5,257 nucleotides of DNA from Planctomycetaceae bacterium (lineage in GTDB: Bacteria > Planctomycetota > Planctomycetia > Planctomycetales > Planctomycetaceae). A program made the position numbers and the translations under genes. Location of the stretch: assembly GCA_947463775.1 (NCBI GenBank), contig CANHVD010000465.1, forward strand, positions 1-5,257. The letters run 5' to 3'. Position 1 is the first letter of the stretch; each line of letters begins with the position of its first letter. The notes beneath the pieces were generated by a model, which ran no database searches, was not told where the DNA came from, and saw only the letters and a program-made list of their open reading frames with translations. Below are positions 1 to 5,257 of the stretch, one piece after another.

Positions 1-228
1 TTGATGCTGACTGCGAGGCCTCAATGCTGTCGCCGGTCTCAAACTGTTGCGGCCGGTCTGCTGTTGTGGCCGATCTCCTGACCATTGGTGTCTGTACAAA
101 TCCCGTAATAGCTTGAGTAGTCAGGAGGCAGTTTGGCCGAGCGAGCGGAGTCGATTGATTCCGTTGATCTCCCATTTGTTCGCATTTGTGTTGTTGGTTC
201 AATCGTCAAGCTGAGGACGCAATTTGAA
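1..228. other. region downstream of the toxin without a supported gene
   Basis: I see no recognisable protein, RNA gene, transposon end or integron attC-like pair here. A plus-strand frame from base 3 stays open for about 36 codons before a stop near 111-116 and could be the very end of a gene entering from the left, but it has no family resemblance that I know. No clear terminator for the toxin gene is visible. Confidence 0.35.
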
Positions 229-576
229 TCAATAGAGCGTGGCTTTAGTCTCGGGTGGATCGCTTCCCTGGTGCGGCGCAGTTCTGTGGGTGAGCGTTCT
301 GGAAATGCCACCGGGATCACGGCGACAGTCCAAAATTGCCACAACATCAACCTTCTCACCGTTGACCTTATAGTACACAGCATTAGGAAATCTCCTGGCC
401 AGCATGCGATGCGCCCCGAACACGACCTCATGGCCGCCAGCGACCGTTTCAAGATAGGCCAAGTGCGAGAATATGGCATCAGAGAATTGCTCACCGAGCC
501 CACGCCCCTGCCGTTCGTAGAACCATGCTGCCTCGACTAAATCGGAAATCGCCTCAGTTCGGAGTTCTACGTGCAT
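229..576 (-). CDS. RelE/ParE-family toxin of a type II TA pair
   Basis: A 115-residue toxin of the RelE/ParE fold. Seen in order: a first strand and helix (VELRTEAISDLVEAAWFYERQ, 3-23), then GLGEQFSDAI (26-35) in the second helix, the basic strand HRMLARRFPNAVYYKV (56-71), and the final strand VDVVAILDCRRDP (76-88). R61/R62, the Y68-Y69 pair and CRRDP are hallmarks of this clade, paired with short addiction-module antitoxins. Members act in the cytoplasm on either ribosome-bound mRNA or DNA gyrase; sequence alone does not say which. The ATG at 576 was chosen because GAGAGG lies 6 nt upstream and the family fold starts right there; the open frame runs further up but that part is antisense-free filler inside the antitoxin. 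The gene overlaps the antitoxin by 23 bp. A tail of about 20 residues after RTL (96-115) exceeds the usual family length. Confidence 0.88.
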   Translation of the reverse strand: MHVELRTEAISDLVEAAWFYERQGRGLGEQFSDAIFSHLAYLETVAGGHEVVFGAHRMLARRFPNAVYYKVNGEKVDVVAILDCRRDPGGISRTLTHRTAPHQGSDPPETKATLY

Positions 577-784
577 CGATCGCCTCTCGAACAGCCTGTC
601 TTGCCTTGTTGAGTGGCACGGAATCACTGGACATCGGAGTTGCAAGGCGATCTGCAACGACAGCCTCGTGCCAAGCCGGTGAAGGAAACGAAACTGGTTC
701 AGCGGATAACTCACGCCAAATCAATTCCATCGCAGCGATCTTTTCCTGAAAAGATAGACCTTCGATCATGGTTTCGAGAGTCAT
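554..784 (-). CDS. addiction-module antitoxin (Unstab_antitox-like)
   Basis: A 76-residue protein resembling the short 'putative addiction module component' antitoxins (PF09720/TIGR02574 type) that pair with RelE/ParE-fold toxins. Seen in sequence: an N-terminal helix with LSFQEKIAAMELIWRELS (10-27), where the LS..EK...ME.IW..L spacing is typical of the family, then the FPSPAWHEAVVADRLA segment (33-48), where P-x-WH followed by a D-R-L helix is the second family hallmark. The C-terminal third (49-76) is charged and probably unfolds until bound to the toxin. The family's usual C-terminal Trp motif (roughly S-W-E-E-V) is absent and replaced by SVPLNKARQAVREAI. The ATG has an AAGGAG site 7 nt upstream. 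The last 23 bp overlap the toxin gene, so the two are translationally coupled. It should neutralise the toxin in the cytoplasm and may help autoregulate the pair. Confidence 0.86.
   Translation of the reverse strand: MTLETMIEGLSFQEKIAAMELIWRELSAEPVSFPSPAWHEAVVADRLATPMSSDSVPLNKARQAVREAIDARRTPN
583..588 (-). promoter_or_regulatory. ribosome binding site of the toxin, inside the antitoxin gene
   Basis: Minus-strand GAGAGG followed by 6 nt and the ATG at 576. The site lies within the antitoxin reading frame and fixes the toxin start well downstream of the longest possible open frame. Confidence 0.6.
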
Positions 785-790
785 TTACGT

Positions 791-797
791 TCTCCTT
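791..797 (-). promoter_or_regulatory. strong ribosome binding site of the antitoxin
   Basis: Minus-strand AAGGAG followed by 7 nt and ATG. It is the best Shine-Dalgarno match in the window, stronger than the toxin's own site, which fits the need to make antitoxin in excess. Confidence 0.65.
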
Positions 798-896
798 TTT
801 GCACGAGACTATGCTGGGGCGAAATCAAACGCAATAAAATCGGCGACGCGGCGTTGAGTTCGGCTTAAGGCTGGTTGCAGACGGTGGAAGATTGAC

Positions 897-947
897 GGCA
901 CGGGATAGCTCTGAAGTAGTAGATGTTGCGGGCTGAAATATCGTGCC
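897..947 (-). terminator. possible imperfect hairpin after the amidohydrolase gene
   Basis: On the minus strand, 6 nt after the amidohydrolase stop, GGCACG-ATA can pair with TAT-CC-CGTGCC, giving a six plus three base-pair stem with a two-base bulge and a long loop of about 30 nt. No T-run follows, so it does not look like a classic intrinsic terminator. It could be a 3' end stabiliser or chance. Confidence 0.2.
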
Positions 948-953
948 ATATCT

Positions 954-2240
954 CTACGGCTGCCGGAAGATCTCGCCTTCTTTCATCACGAAAACGACAT
1001 GCTTCATCACACTAATATCCTCCAGAGGATTTCCTGAGACCGCAACAACGTCGGCCAGTTTGTTGGGCTCAAGTGTTCCCAGTTTGTCCTCGACACGCAG
1101 CAATCGAGACGCCTCAATTGTTGCGCATTGGATGGCTTTCATGGGAGGCATGCCACCTTCAACCATCAATTCAAACTCATGAGCATTCTCACCGTGAGTT
1201 GATACTCCGCTATCCGTGCCGAAGGCGATCTTGACGCCAGCTTTGTAGGCTTTCGCAAATGTCTGCTTGATCGCCGGGCCGATTGCGGCCGCTTTGGGAC
1301 GAACAACTTCAGGGAAATATCCGGGCTCAGCGGCCTTCTTTGCGACCCATTCTCCCGCCATATTGGTCGGAACCCAATAGGTTCCTCGCTCTTTCATCAG
1401 TTCCATAATCTCGTCGGTCATATACGTGCCGTGTTCGATGGAATTCACGCCAGCCAATACCGCTCGCTTCATGCCTTCGGCCCCGTGAGCATGAACGGTC
1501 ACAACCATGTCGTAGTCACGAGCCGTCTCAACTATGGCCTCCAACTCTTCTTTGGTGAACTGCGGATTCTGACCATTCGCCGCGAGACTCAGAATCCCGC
1601 CGGTCGCAGTCAGCTTGATCAAATCTGCTCCTTCTTTGTAACGCAAACGAACGGCTTTGCGAGCATCGTCGACGCCGTTGATGACGCCTTCCGTCGGACC
1701 GGCATCGCGGCGGAAATCACCCTGCAAGCCGTTTGTTGGATCGGCATGACCTCCCGTTGTGGCGATGGATTTTCCCGCTGTGTAAATCCGAGGCCCGACG
1801 ATCCAGCCTTCCGTAATGGCTCGACGCAGCGATACGGAGTTGATGCCGTTGTCGCCCAGTTCTCGCACTGTTGTGAATCCGGCCATCAGCGTAGCGCGAG
1901 CGAACATGGTGGATCGCAGAGCATAGTCCGACTCTTCCATGAAGAACTTTTCGGTGTACGCCTCTTTGGAGTGCTGGCCGATGAGATGCGTGTGCATGTC
2001 CATCAGGCCGGGCATGACCGTGAGTTGGCTGAGATCAATCAGGCGATCGCCATCGGCCGGATTGATGAATCCCTTCACCACTTCGGTAATCTTTCCATCC
2101 TCGATGACGATGGACATCTCAGTCTGCAACTCATCACTGCGGCCATCGATTAATCGTCCGGCATGAATAATGGTCGCAGCAGGCAGCGTTTCACACAGAA
2201 CAATGGTCGCACCGATTAACGCAGCACAAGCAATTCTCAT
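954..2240 (-). CDS. exported metal-dependent amidohydrolase (HutI/prolidase-like)
   Basis: A 428-residue enzyme of the amidohydrolase superfamily, in the group that includes imidazolonepropionase-like proteins and Xaa-Pro or Xaa-Arg dipeptidases. It should hydrolyse an amide or cyclic amide bond with a divalent metal centre; the substrate cannot be read from sequence. An N-terminal hydrophobic signal peptide (residues about 1-21, ending LPA before ATIIHAG) predicts export. The small beta-sandwich strands (about 23-75) lead into PGLMDMHTH with H83 and H85, a likely carboxylated bridging lysine in LIKLTATGG (K209), VHAHG (H250/H252), SIEHGTY (H270) and FGTDSG (D343). The C-terminal beta-sandwich returns with LGTLEPNKLADVVAVSGNPL. 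All metal ligands expected for a binuclear site are present and the length is normal. ATG at 2240 is chosen because it gives an intact signal peptide and has GGGGGA 8 nt upstream. It lies between the permease and the toxin-antitoxin pair, whose link to it is unclear. Confidence 0.94.
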   Translation of the reverse strand: MRIACAALIGATIVLCETLPAATIIHAGRLIDGRSDELQTEMSIVIEDGKITEVVKGFINPADGDRLIDLSQLTVMPGLMDMHTHLIGQHSKEAYTEKFFMEESDYALRSTMFARATLMAGFTTVRELGDNGINSVSLRRAITEGWIVGPRIYTAGKSIATTGGHADPTNGLQGDFRRDAGPTEGVINGVDDARKAVRLRYKEGADLIKLTATGGILSLAANGQNPQFTKEELEAIVETARDYDMVVTVHAHGAEGMKRAVLAGVNSIEHGTYMTDEIMELMKERGTYWVPTNMAGEWVAKKAAEPGYFPEVVRPKAAAIGPAIKQTFAKAYKAGVKIAFGTDSGVSTHGENAHEFELMVEGGMPPMKAIQCATIEASRLLRVEDKLGTLEPNKLADVVAVSGNPLEDISVMKHVVFVMKEGEIFRQP

Positions 2241-2321
2241 CGCAGAGTTCCCCCAAGGTTCAGGATTGAAGTGGGCGACGGGATTCTGCTGAACTCAGTC
2301 TGCGATTGGAAGCGACGCGTT
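2241..2321. other. intergenic gap between permease and amidohydrolase genes
   Basis: These 81 bp separate the permease stop from the amidohydrolase ATG. On the minus strand a GGGGGA purine run (2249-2254) lies 8 nt before the ATG and is the likely ribosome site. I found no strong hairpin with a T-run and no convincing promoter hexamers, so I cannot tell whether the amidohydrolase is cotranscribed with the upstream genes. Confidence 0.4.
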
Positions 2322-3863
2322 TCAAAGCTCCTGCAGAAAGGCGTGCTTCATCCGATTGTGGCTCCTTGAGAGTTTTGGCACCAAATGGGCCACTTCTTCA
2401 CGTTCTTTGTCTTCAACTTCATGCTCCAGCAACTCCAGTTGCTCACGAATCAGTCGAGCTTTCCAGCGATGGTAGTCGCTGAGTTCACCATGTCGCAGAT
2501 AGGCTCCGACCTCAAGTTTGCGAGTCCAGTCGTCGTAGCGCTCGGCCCAGTACTTTGTCTCGGTATGATTCATTGCCAGCGCGCCGCTCAGAGCACTGAT
2601 TTTGGCGTCTACCATCGCCTCCAGACATTCGTCGGGAGCAGGATAGTACGCAAAGCAGCCAACGATGCTGAAGGCGACCAGGCCAGCGAGCGAAAGAAAG
2701 CCGAGTACCGGGCCGGGGACGATGATATCACCTCGACGAGGAGCCGAAGCCGGGACTTCTGACTCCAGCCAGCGTTCCAGTTTTGATGCTCGATCAACCA
2801 GTCGAAGAGCAACTCCGAATCCGATCAAACCGCCAAACAGCCAAAGGTTCCGCCATTCAAATGGATTGATATCACGTTGCAGTTTCTGGCTGACAAGTTG
2901 AAGCCAGGAAGCTCCAGAGGCGTTAGTGAACGGCTGGCAATAAATATCGAAGGCATGGGTATGATTAGCTGGTTCGATGTCTCGAGGAAACAAGGGTTTA
3001 TCGACGCTGTAGGCGAGCGCCAACACGATGCCCAGCAGCAGGACCATCCACGTGGTACCTTTCCGCATTCCGTATTCGCGGTAGAGCCATATGACGATGC
3101 CCATGTTCATGCCAGCTCCAAGGACCAGCAATACGAAGGCGGCTCCGACGGAATTTGCATGCTGAAACATCATGCCCAGTTGCGACATCGCCAACATGGG
3201 GGTGGCATATACAGGTATCGCGATGGCAGCCATGTACAAGGGAGCCAGCTCATTGTCATGGTTGAATGTATGTTGCAGGCTGTTGGCCGGGATGATCGCC
3301 CCCAGCAAGCCAACTCCGACGAGCCCGATCAGGATATACATCAGCGAACCTGAAGTCGCTTCTCTTCCTGCAGCTGTCGCTACGGCCAGCATGCGTCGAT
3401 AGCCATAGGCCACAGGCTTTTCTTCGACCATCGGCAATGCTGAATCGGGAAACAGACTATCCCAGATGATCCCAATCACGGTCACGATCACTAATGAGCA
3501 ACCAGCGAACGACAGGATTGCAATCGGCTCTGACAACGTCAGCCCGTACAAAAGTGACAACGGATTGAACAATGGCCCTGACATCGCAAAGGCAAGAATC
3601 GTTCCACCTCGGATACCGGCCCGCCGGAGTTCCCGAATTACAGGAATGACACCCAGCGAACAGACCGGCAGCAACATCCCGATCACCCACGCCCGAAACA
3701 AAGCGGAGCGAGTGCCTTCGCCAAACAATCGGCGAGTTGCCTCGTAGCCGAAGAAGCGTCGCAGAATTGCGGCAATTGCAAAACCACACAGGATGAAGGG
3801 CGACGCCTGCACGAGGCTGCTGGTAAATCTGACCGCGAATCCCCAGAACATCATTTCCGCCAT
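2322..3863 (-). CDS. DUF318/ArsP_1-type permease (SO_0444-like) with extra C-terminal domain
   Basis: This is an inner-membrane permease of 513 residues. The recognisable core is residues 1-290: TM helices near 8-34, 55-76, 112-134, 172-192, 206-226, 239-261 and 271-287, with the signature LLPVCSLGVIPV (64-75) followed by FAMSGPLFNPLSLLYG (92-107). This matches the P-x-CSC(G/S)-x-x-P and (T/S)P-x-x-NP repeats of the PF03773 permease family, whose members are linked to metal, metalloid or organoarsenical efflux. Here the second Cys of the motif is Leu70. After residue 290 come a non-membrane loop (about 295-335), a TM helix (about 339-356), a linker, another TM helix (about 384-406) and a charged, helical tail (410-513) rich in Glu/Lys/His, probably coiled coil. 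ATG at 3863 lies 2 bp after the lipoprotein stop, with GGAG 11 nt upstream inside that gene, suggesting translational coupling. The family is secure; the substrate is not known. Confidence 0.9.
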   Translation of the reverse strand: MAEMMFWGFAVRFTSSLVQASPFILCGFAIAAILRRFFGYEATRRLFGEGTRSALFRAWVIGMLLPVCSLGVIPVIRELRRAGIRGGTILAFAMSGPLFNPLSLLYGLTLSEPIAILSFAGCSLVIVTVIGIIWDSLFPDSALPMVEEKPVAYGYRRMLAVATAAGREATSGSLMYILIGLVGVGLLGAIIPANSLQHTFNHDNELAPLYMAAIAIPVYATPMLAMSQLGMMFQHANSVGAAFVLLVLGAGMNMGIVIWLYREYGMRKGTTWMVLLLGIVLALAYSVDKPLFPRDIEPANHTHAFDIYCQPFTNASGASWLQLVSQKLQRDINPFEWRNLWLFGGLIGFGVALRLVDRASKLERWLESEVPASAPRRGDIIVPGPVLGFLSLAGLVAFSIVGCFAYYPAPDECLEAMVDAKISALSGALAMNHTETKYWAERYDDWTRKLEVGAYLRHGELSDYHRWKARLIREQLELLEHEVEDKEREEVAHLVPKLSRSHNRMKHAFLQEL

Positions 3864-3865
3864 GA

Positions 3866-4408
3866 TTACATCGGCTCCGTGGAAGTCTGTGATTTGGAAA
3901 CAAGAGCCTTCAGCTCTTCCAGAAGTTTTGGAATCGTTGACTGATCAACGGGCGTAGTGCCATCACCCTGCTTCGTGAATCCGAGCGCGATACTGAGCCG
4001 CGTTCCAGCCGAGACCGCAGCTTCAAAATCCTGCTTTCGCAGCTCACTGTCGGCAGCAAGCTCTGGAATCCAGCCAAGGATATCGATCAACTCCTGTCGC
4101 GCAGTGGCTGACGGAGCGGCATCCGCAGATCCTTCACCGGAACCAGACGCCAGTGTCTGTTGAGCAATCCGCTTCTCCAATTGTTCCACAAGAGCCGAAT
4201 AGTCGACCGGCTTGTGCGCTGGCACAAAGTGTTCCAGATGTTCATCTTCATGATGATCGTCATGCGAACCACAGCCGACGATCGCAACCGACAATCCCAA
4301 CCATGCCATTAAATGAAGCATGCGATTCAACTTGTGGACCAAGCTCTGCTCGACGCTGCGTTGCGGCGAAATCTGTGCGTGCATTGGCAGCTCTAAATCG
4401 TTGACCAT
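3866..4408 (-). CDS. small His-rich lipoprotein, unknown function
   Basis: I do not recognise a named family. From the ATG at 4408 the protein has 180 residues: a long polar leader with basic residues (R17, K26, R29), a hydrophobic segment (about 30-45) ending in the lipobox AIVGC with Cys46 as the probable lipidation site, and then a metal-binding-like cluster (residues 49-65) with six His among many Asp/Glu. After this come a likely helix (VDYSALVEQLEKR), a Gly/Ser/Ala-rich linker, and a helical domain (about 100-150, with IPELAADSELRKQDF). It is probably anchored in the cytoplasmic or outer membrane and faces the periplasm. I chose 4408 because GAGG lies 6 nt upstream; an in-frame ATG at 4420 would add four residues but has no visible ribosome site. 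The gene follows moxR closely and ends 2 bp before the permease ATG, so it probably works with the permease, for instance by binding or delivering a metal. That role is inferred. Confidence 0.82.
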   Translation of the reverse strand: MVNDLELPMHAQISPQRSVEQSLVHKLNRMLHLMAWLGLSVAIVGCGSHDDHHEDEHLEHFVPAHKPVDYSALVEQLEKRIAQQTLASGSGEGSADAAPSATARQELIDILGWIPELAADSELRKQDFEAAVSAGTRLSIALGFTKQGDGTTPVDQSTIPKLLEELKALVSKSQTSTEPM

Positions 4409-4414
4409 GGGAAA

Positions 4415-4419
4415 CCTCA
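4415..4419 (-). promoter_or_regulatory. ribosome binding site deciding the lipoprotein start
   Basis: On the minus strand TGAGG stands 6 nt before the ATG at 4408. The upstream ATG at 4420-4418 overlaps this site and is preceded only by an A/T-rich stretch without a purine-rich motif, so 4408 is the better start. Planctomycete genes often lack such sites, so the longer start is not excluded. Confidence 0.5.
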
Positions 4420-4441
4420 TTTATAGATAATCAACGCCGGA

Positions 4442-5257
4442 CTATTCCTGATACTTCGGAACGGCGACGCGACTCAGAATTTCTTCGATCACAGTTTGCG
4501 CTTCCGCCGGCTCAAGACCCAGCCGAACACTCAGCACAGGATAGGCGACGTCCTGCACGTCATCTGGTGTGACAAAATTCCGTCCGGCCAGCCAGGCATA
4601 GGACTGAGCAACTCGCTGCCACGTCAATAATCCGCGAGGACTCAAGCCCAAAGCAATGCTGGAATGACTGCGAGTTTCATGTCCCAGTCTCACCAGGTAA
4701 TCCTGAACATTGTGAGCCACCGACAACGCTGCAACTTGCGACTGAATGCTGCTGAGCGTAGAAGCATCAAGCACGGGATGCTGATCAACAGCCTGATCCA
4801 TGCCGCCAACAGCATCCTGCAGCATCTGCAGTTCGTCGGCATGCTCCGGATAACCGACACTCAATTTCATGGCGAAACGATCCAGCTGCGCTTCCGGCAA
4901 TGGATAAGTGCCATGCTGGTCGACGGGATTCTGGGTCGCGATGACAAAGAACTGACGACTGAGAGGGAATCTCTGATTGTCTACAGTGACTTGTCTCTCG
5001 GCCATCGCCTCCAGCAAGGCACTCTGCGTGCGCGGTGTTGCGCGGTTGATTTCATCGGCAAGCAGAATATCCGCAAAGACCGGCCCGCTACGGAATTCGA
5101 ACTCACGAGTGCTCTGGTTAAAGATATTGAATCCAGTGATATCGCTGGGGAGCAAGTCCGGCGTACACTGGCAGCGAGCAAACCGGCCGCCAAGTCCAGA
5201 AGCCAGTGCTTTGGCCAGCGTCGTTTTTCCCAGCCCCGGCTTGTCTTCCAAAAGCAA
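4442..5257 (-). CDS. MoxR-family AAA+ ATPase (5' end cut off by the window edge)
   Basis: This is a cytoplasmic AAA+ ATPase of the MoxR type. Such proteins use ATP hydrolysis to remodel or activate client proteins, often in envelope or metalloenzyme maturation. Numbered from the first codon in the window, I see Walker A (residues 5-12, DKPGLGKT), Walker B with LLADEINRA (65-73), sensor 1 in ATQNP (N110), the arginine finger in LDRF (R127), and sensor 2 in LSPRG (R208) within the C-terminal helical lid. The first Walker A glycine is Asp, which I recall as common in MoxR proteins. The first in-window codon is TTG and reads as an internal Leu. Judged against usual lengths of about 310-340 residues, roughly 40-60 N-terminal residues lie beyond the right edge. 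The TAG stop is followed closely by a lipoprotein gene and a permease gene, rather than by the DUF58/von Willebrand genes that usually accompany moxR. The family call is very secure; the client is unknown. Confidence 0.96.
   Translation of the reverse strand: MLLEDKPGLGKTTLAKALASGLGGRFARCQCTPDLLPSDITGFNIFNQSTREFEFRSGPVFADILLADEINRATPRTQSALLEAMAERQVTVDNQRFPLSRQFFVIATQNPVDQHGTYPLPEAQLDRFAMKLSVGYPEHADELQMLQDAVGGMDQAVDQHPVLDASTLSSIQSQVAALSVAHNVQDYLVRLGHETRSHSSIALGLSPRGLLTWQRVAQSYAWLAGRNFVTPDDVQDVAYPVLSVRLGLEPAEAQTVIEEILSRVAVPKYQE

Larger units (their letters stand above)
785..953. other. intergenic region upstream of the antitoxin
   Basis: This 169-bp gap separates the amidohydrolase stop from the antitoxin ATG and should contain the control region of the toxin-antitoxin pair, since such pairs usually repress their own promoter. 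Near the antitoxin I see only its ribosome site and an A/T-rich patch around 820-842. A weak minus-strand hexamer pair (TTGCGT, 17 nt, TAGTCT) can be read just upstream of the ribosome site, but each box matches consensus at only three positions. I found no clear operator palindrome. Confidence 0.4.

Noticed and set aside
1..228. Possible integron cassette end (attC) after the toxin, since TA pairs are common integron cargo
   Set aside because: I found no matching GTTRRRY and RYYYAAC core sites flanking the pair.
154..233. Inverted 8-bp repeat ATTGATTC / GAATCAAT around the toxin stop
   Set aside because: The arms are separated by 64 bp, are A/T-rich and short, and have no T-run; too weak for a terminator and likely chance.
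39..503. Minus-strand open frame of 154 codons overlapping the toxin in another frame
   Set aside because: It has low-complexity, Arg/Ser-rich composition typical of out-of-frame translation, and overlaps a gene with clear family motifs.
133..540. Plus-strand open frame of 135 codons opposite the toxin gene
   Set aside because: It needs a TTG start, has no recognisable family, and lies fully antisense to the well-supported toxin.
1431..2153. Plus-strand open frame of 240 codons opposite the amidohydrolase gene
   Set aside because: Long, but exactly antisense to a strongly supported enzyme gene; its composition (His/Arg/Ser-rich, no domain) looks like a shadow.
5234..5257. TTG at the window edge as the true start of the MoxR gene
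   Set aside because: The codon falls immediately before Walker A, where the family has about 40-60 residues of preceding sequence; the gene simply continues past the edge.

Overview
The window is a compact, single-orientation stretch of bacterial chromosome. All six genes I can support lie on the minus strand, so the text follows the direction of transcription, from high to low coordinates. Composition is moderate in G+C. The mix of a MoxR ATPase, a short His-rich lipoprotein, a DUF318/ArsP_1-type permease with an extra C-terminal domain, a secreted amidohydrolase and a solitary type II toxin-antitoxin pair would fit a member of the Planctomycetota. That placement rests on gene style only and is tentative.

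Right block (about 5257 to 2322): the 3' part of a moxR-type AAA+ ATPase gene runs in from the right edge. After a gap of about 20-30 bp comes a small membrane-anchored lipoprotein gene, and 2 bp after its stop codon comes a gene for a 513-residue multi-pass permease. Tight spacing makes this a probable operon. The lipoprotein has a His/Asp/Glu cluster immediately after its lipidated cysteine. The permease belongs to a family whose studied members move metals, metalloids or organoarsenicals. The likely theme is envelope metal handling, with the ATPase in an unclear remodelling role. This is inference from context, not proof.

Middle block (2240 to 954): a gene for an exported metal-dependent amidohydrolase of the HutI/prolidase-like superfamily, with signal peptide and complete metal-ligand set. 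An 81-bp gap separates it from the permease, so it may be the last gene of the same transcript or its own unit.

Left block (784 to 229): an addiction-module antitoxin and a RelE/ParE-fold toxin whose reading frames overlap by 23 bp, each with a clear Shine-Dalgarno sequence. The leftmost 228 bp contain no gene I can support. I see no tRNA, rRNA, CRISPR array, insertion sequence or integron attC-like site.
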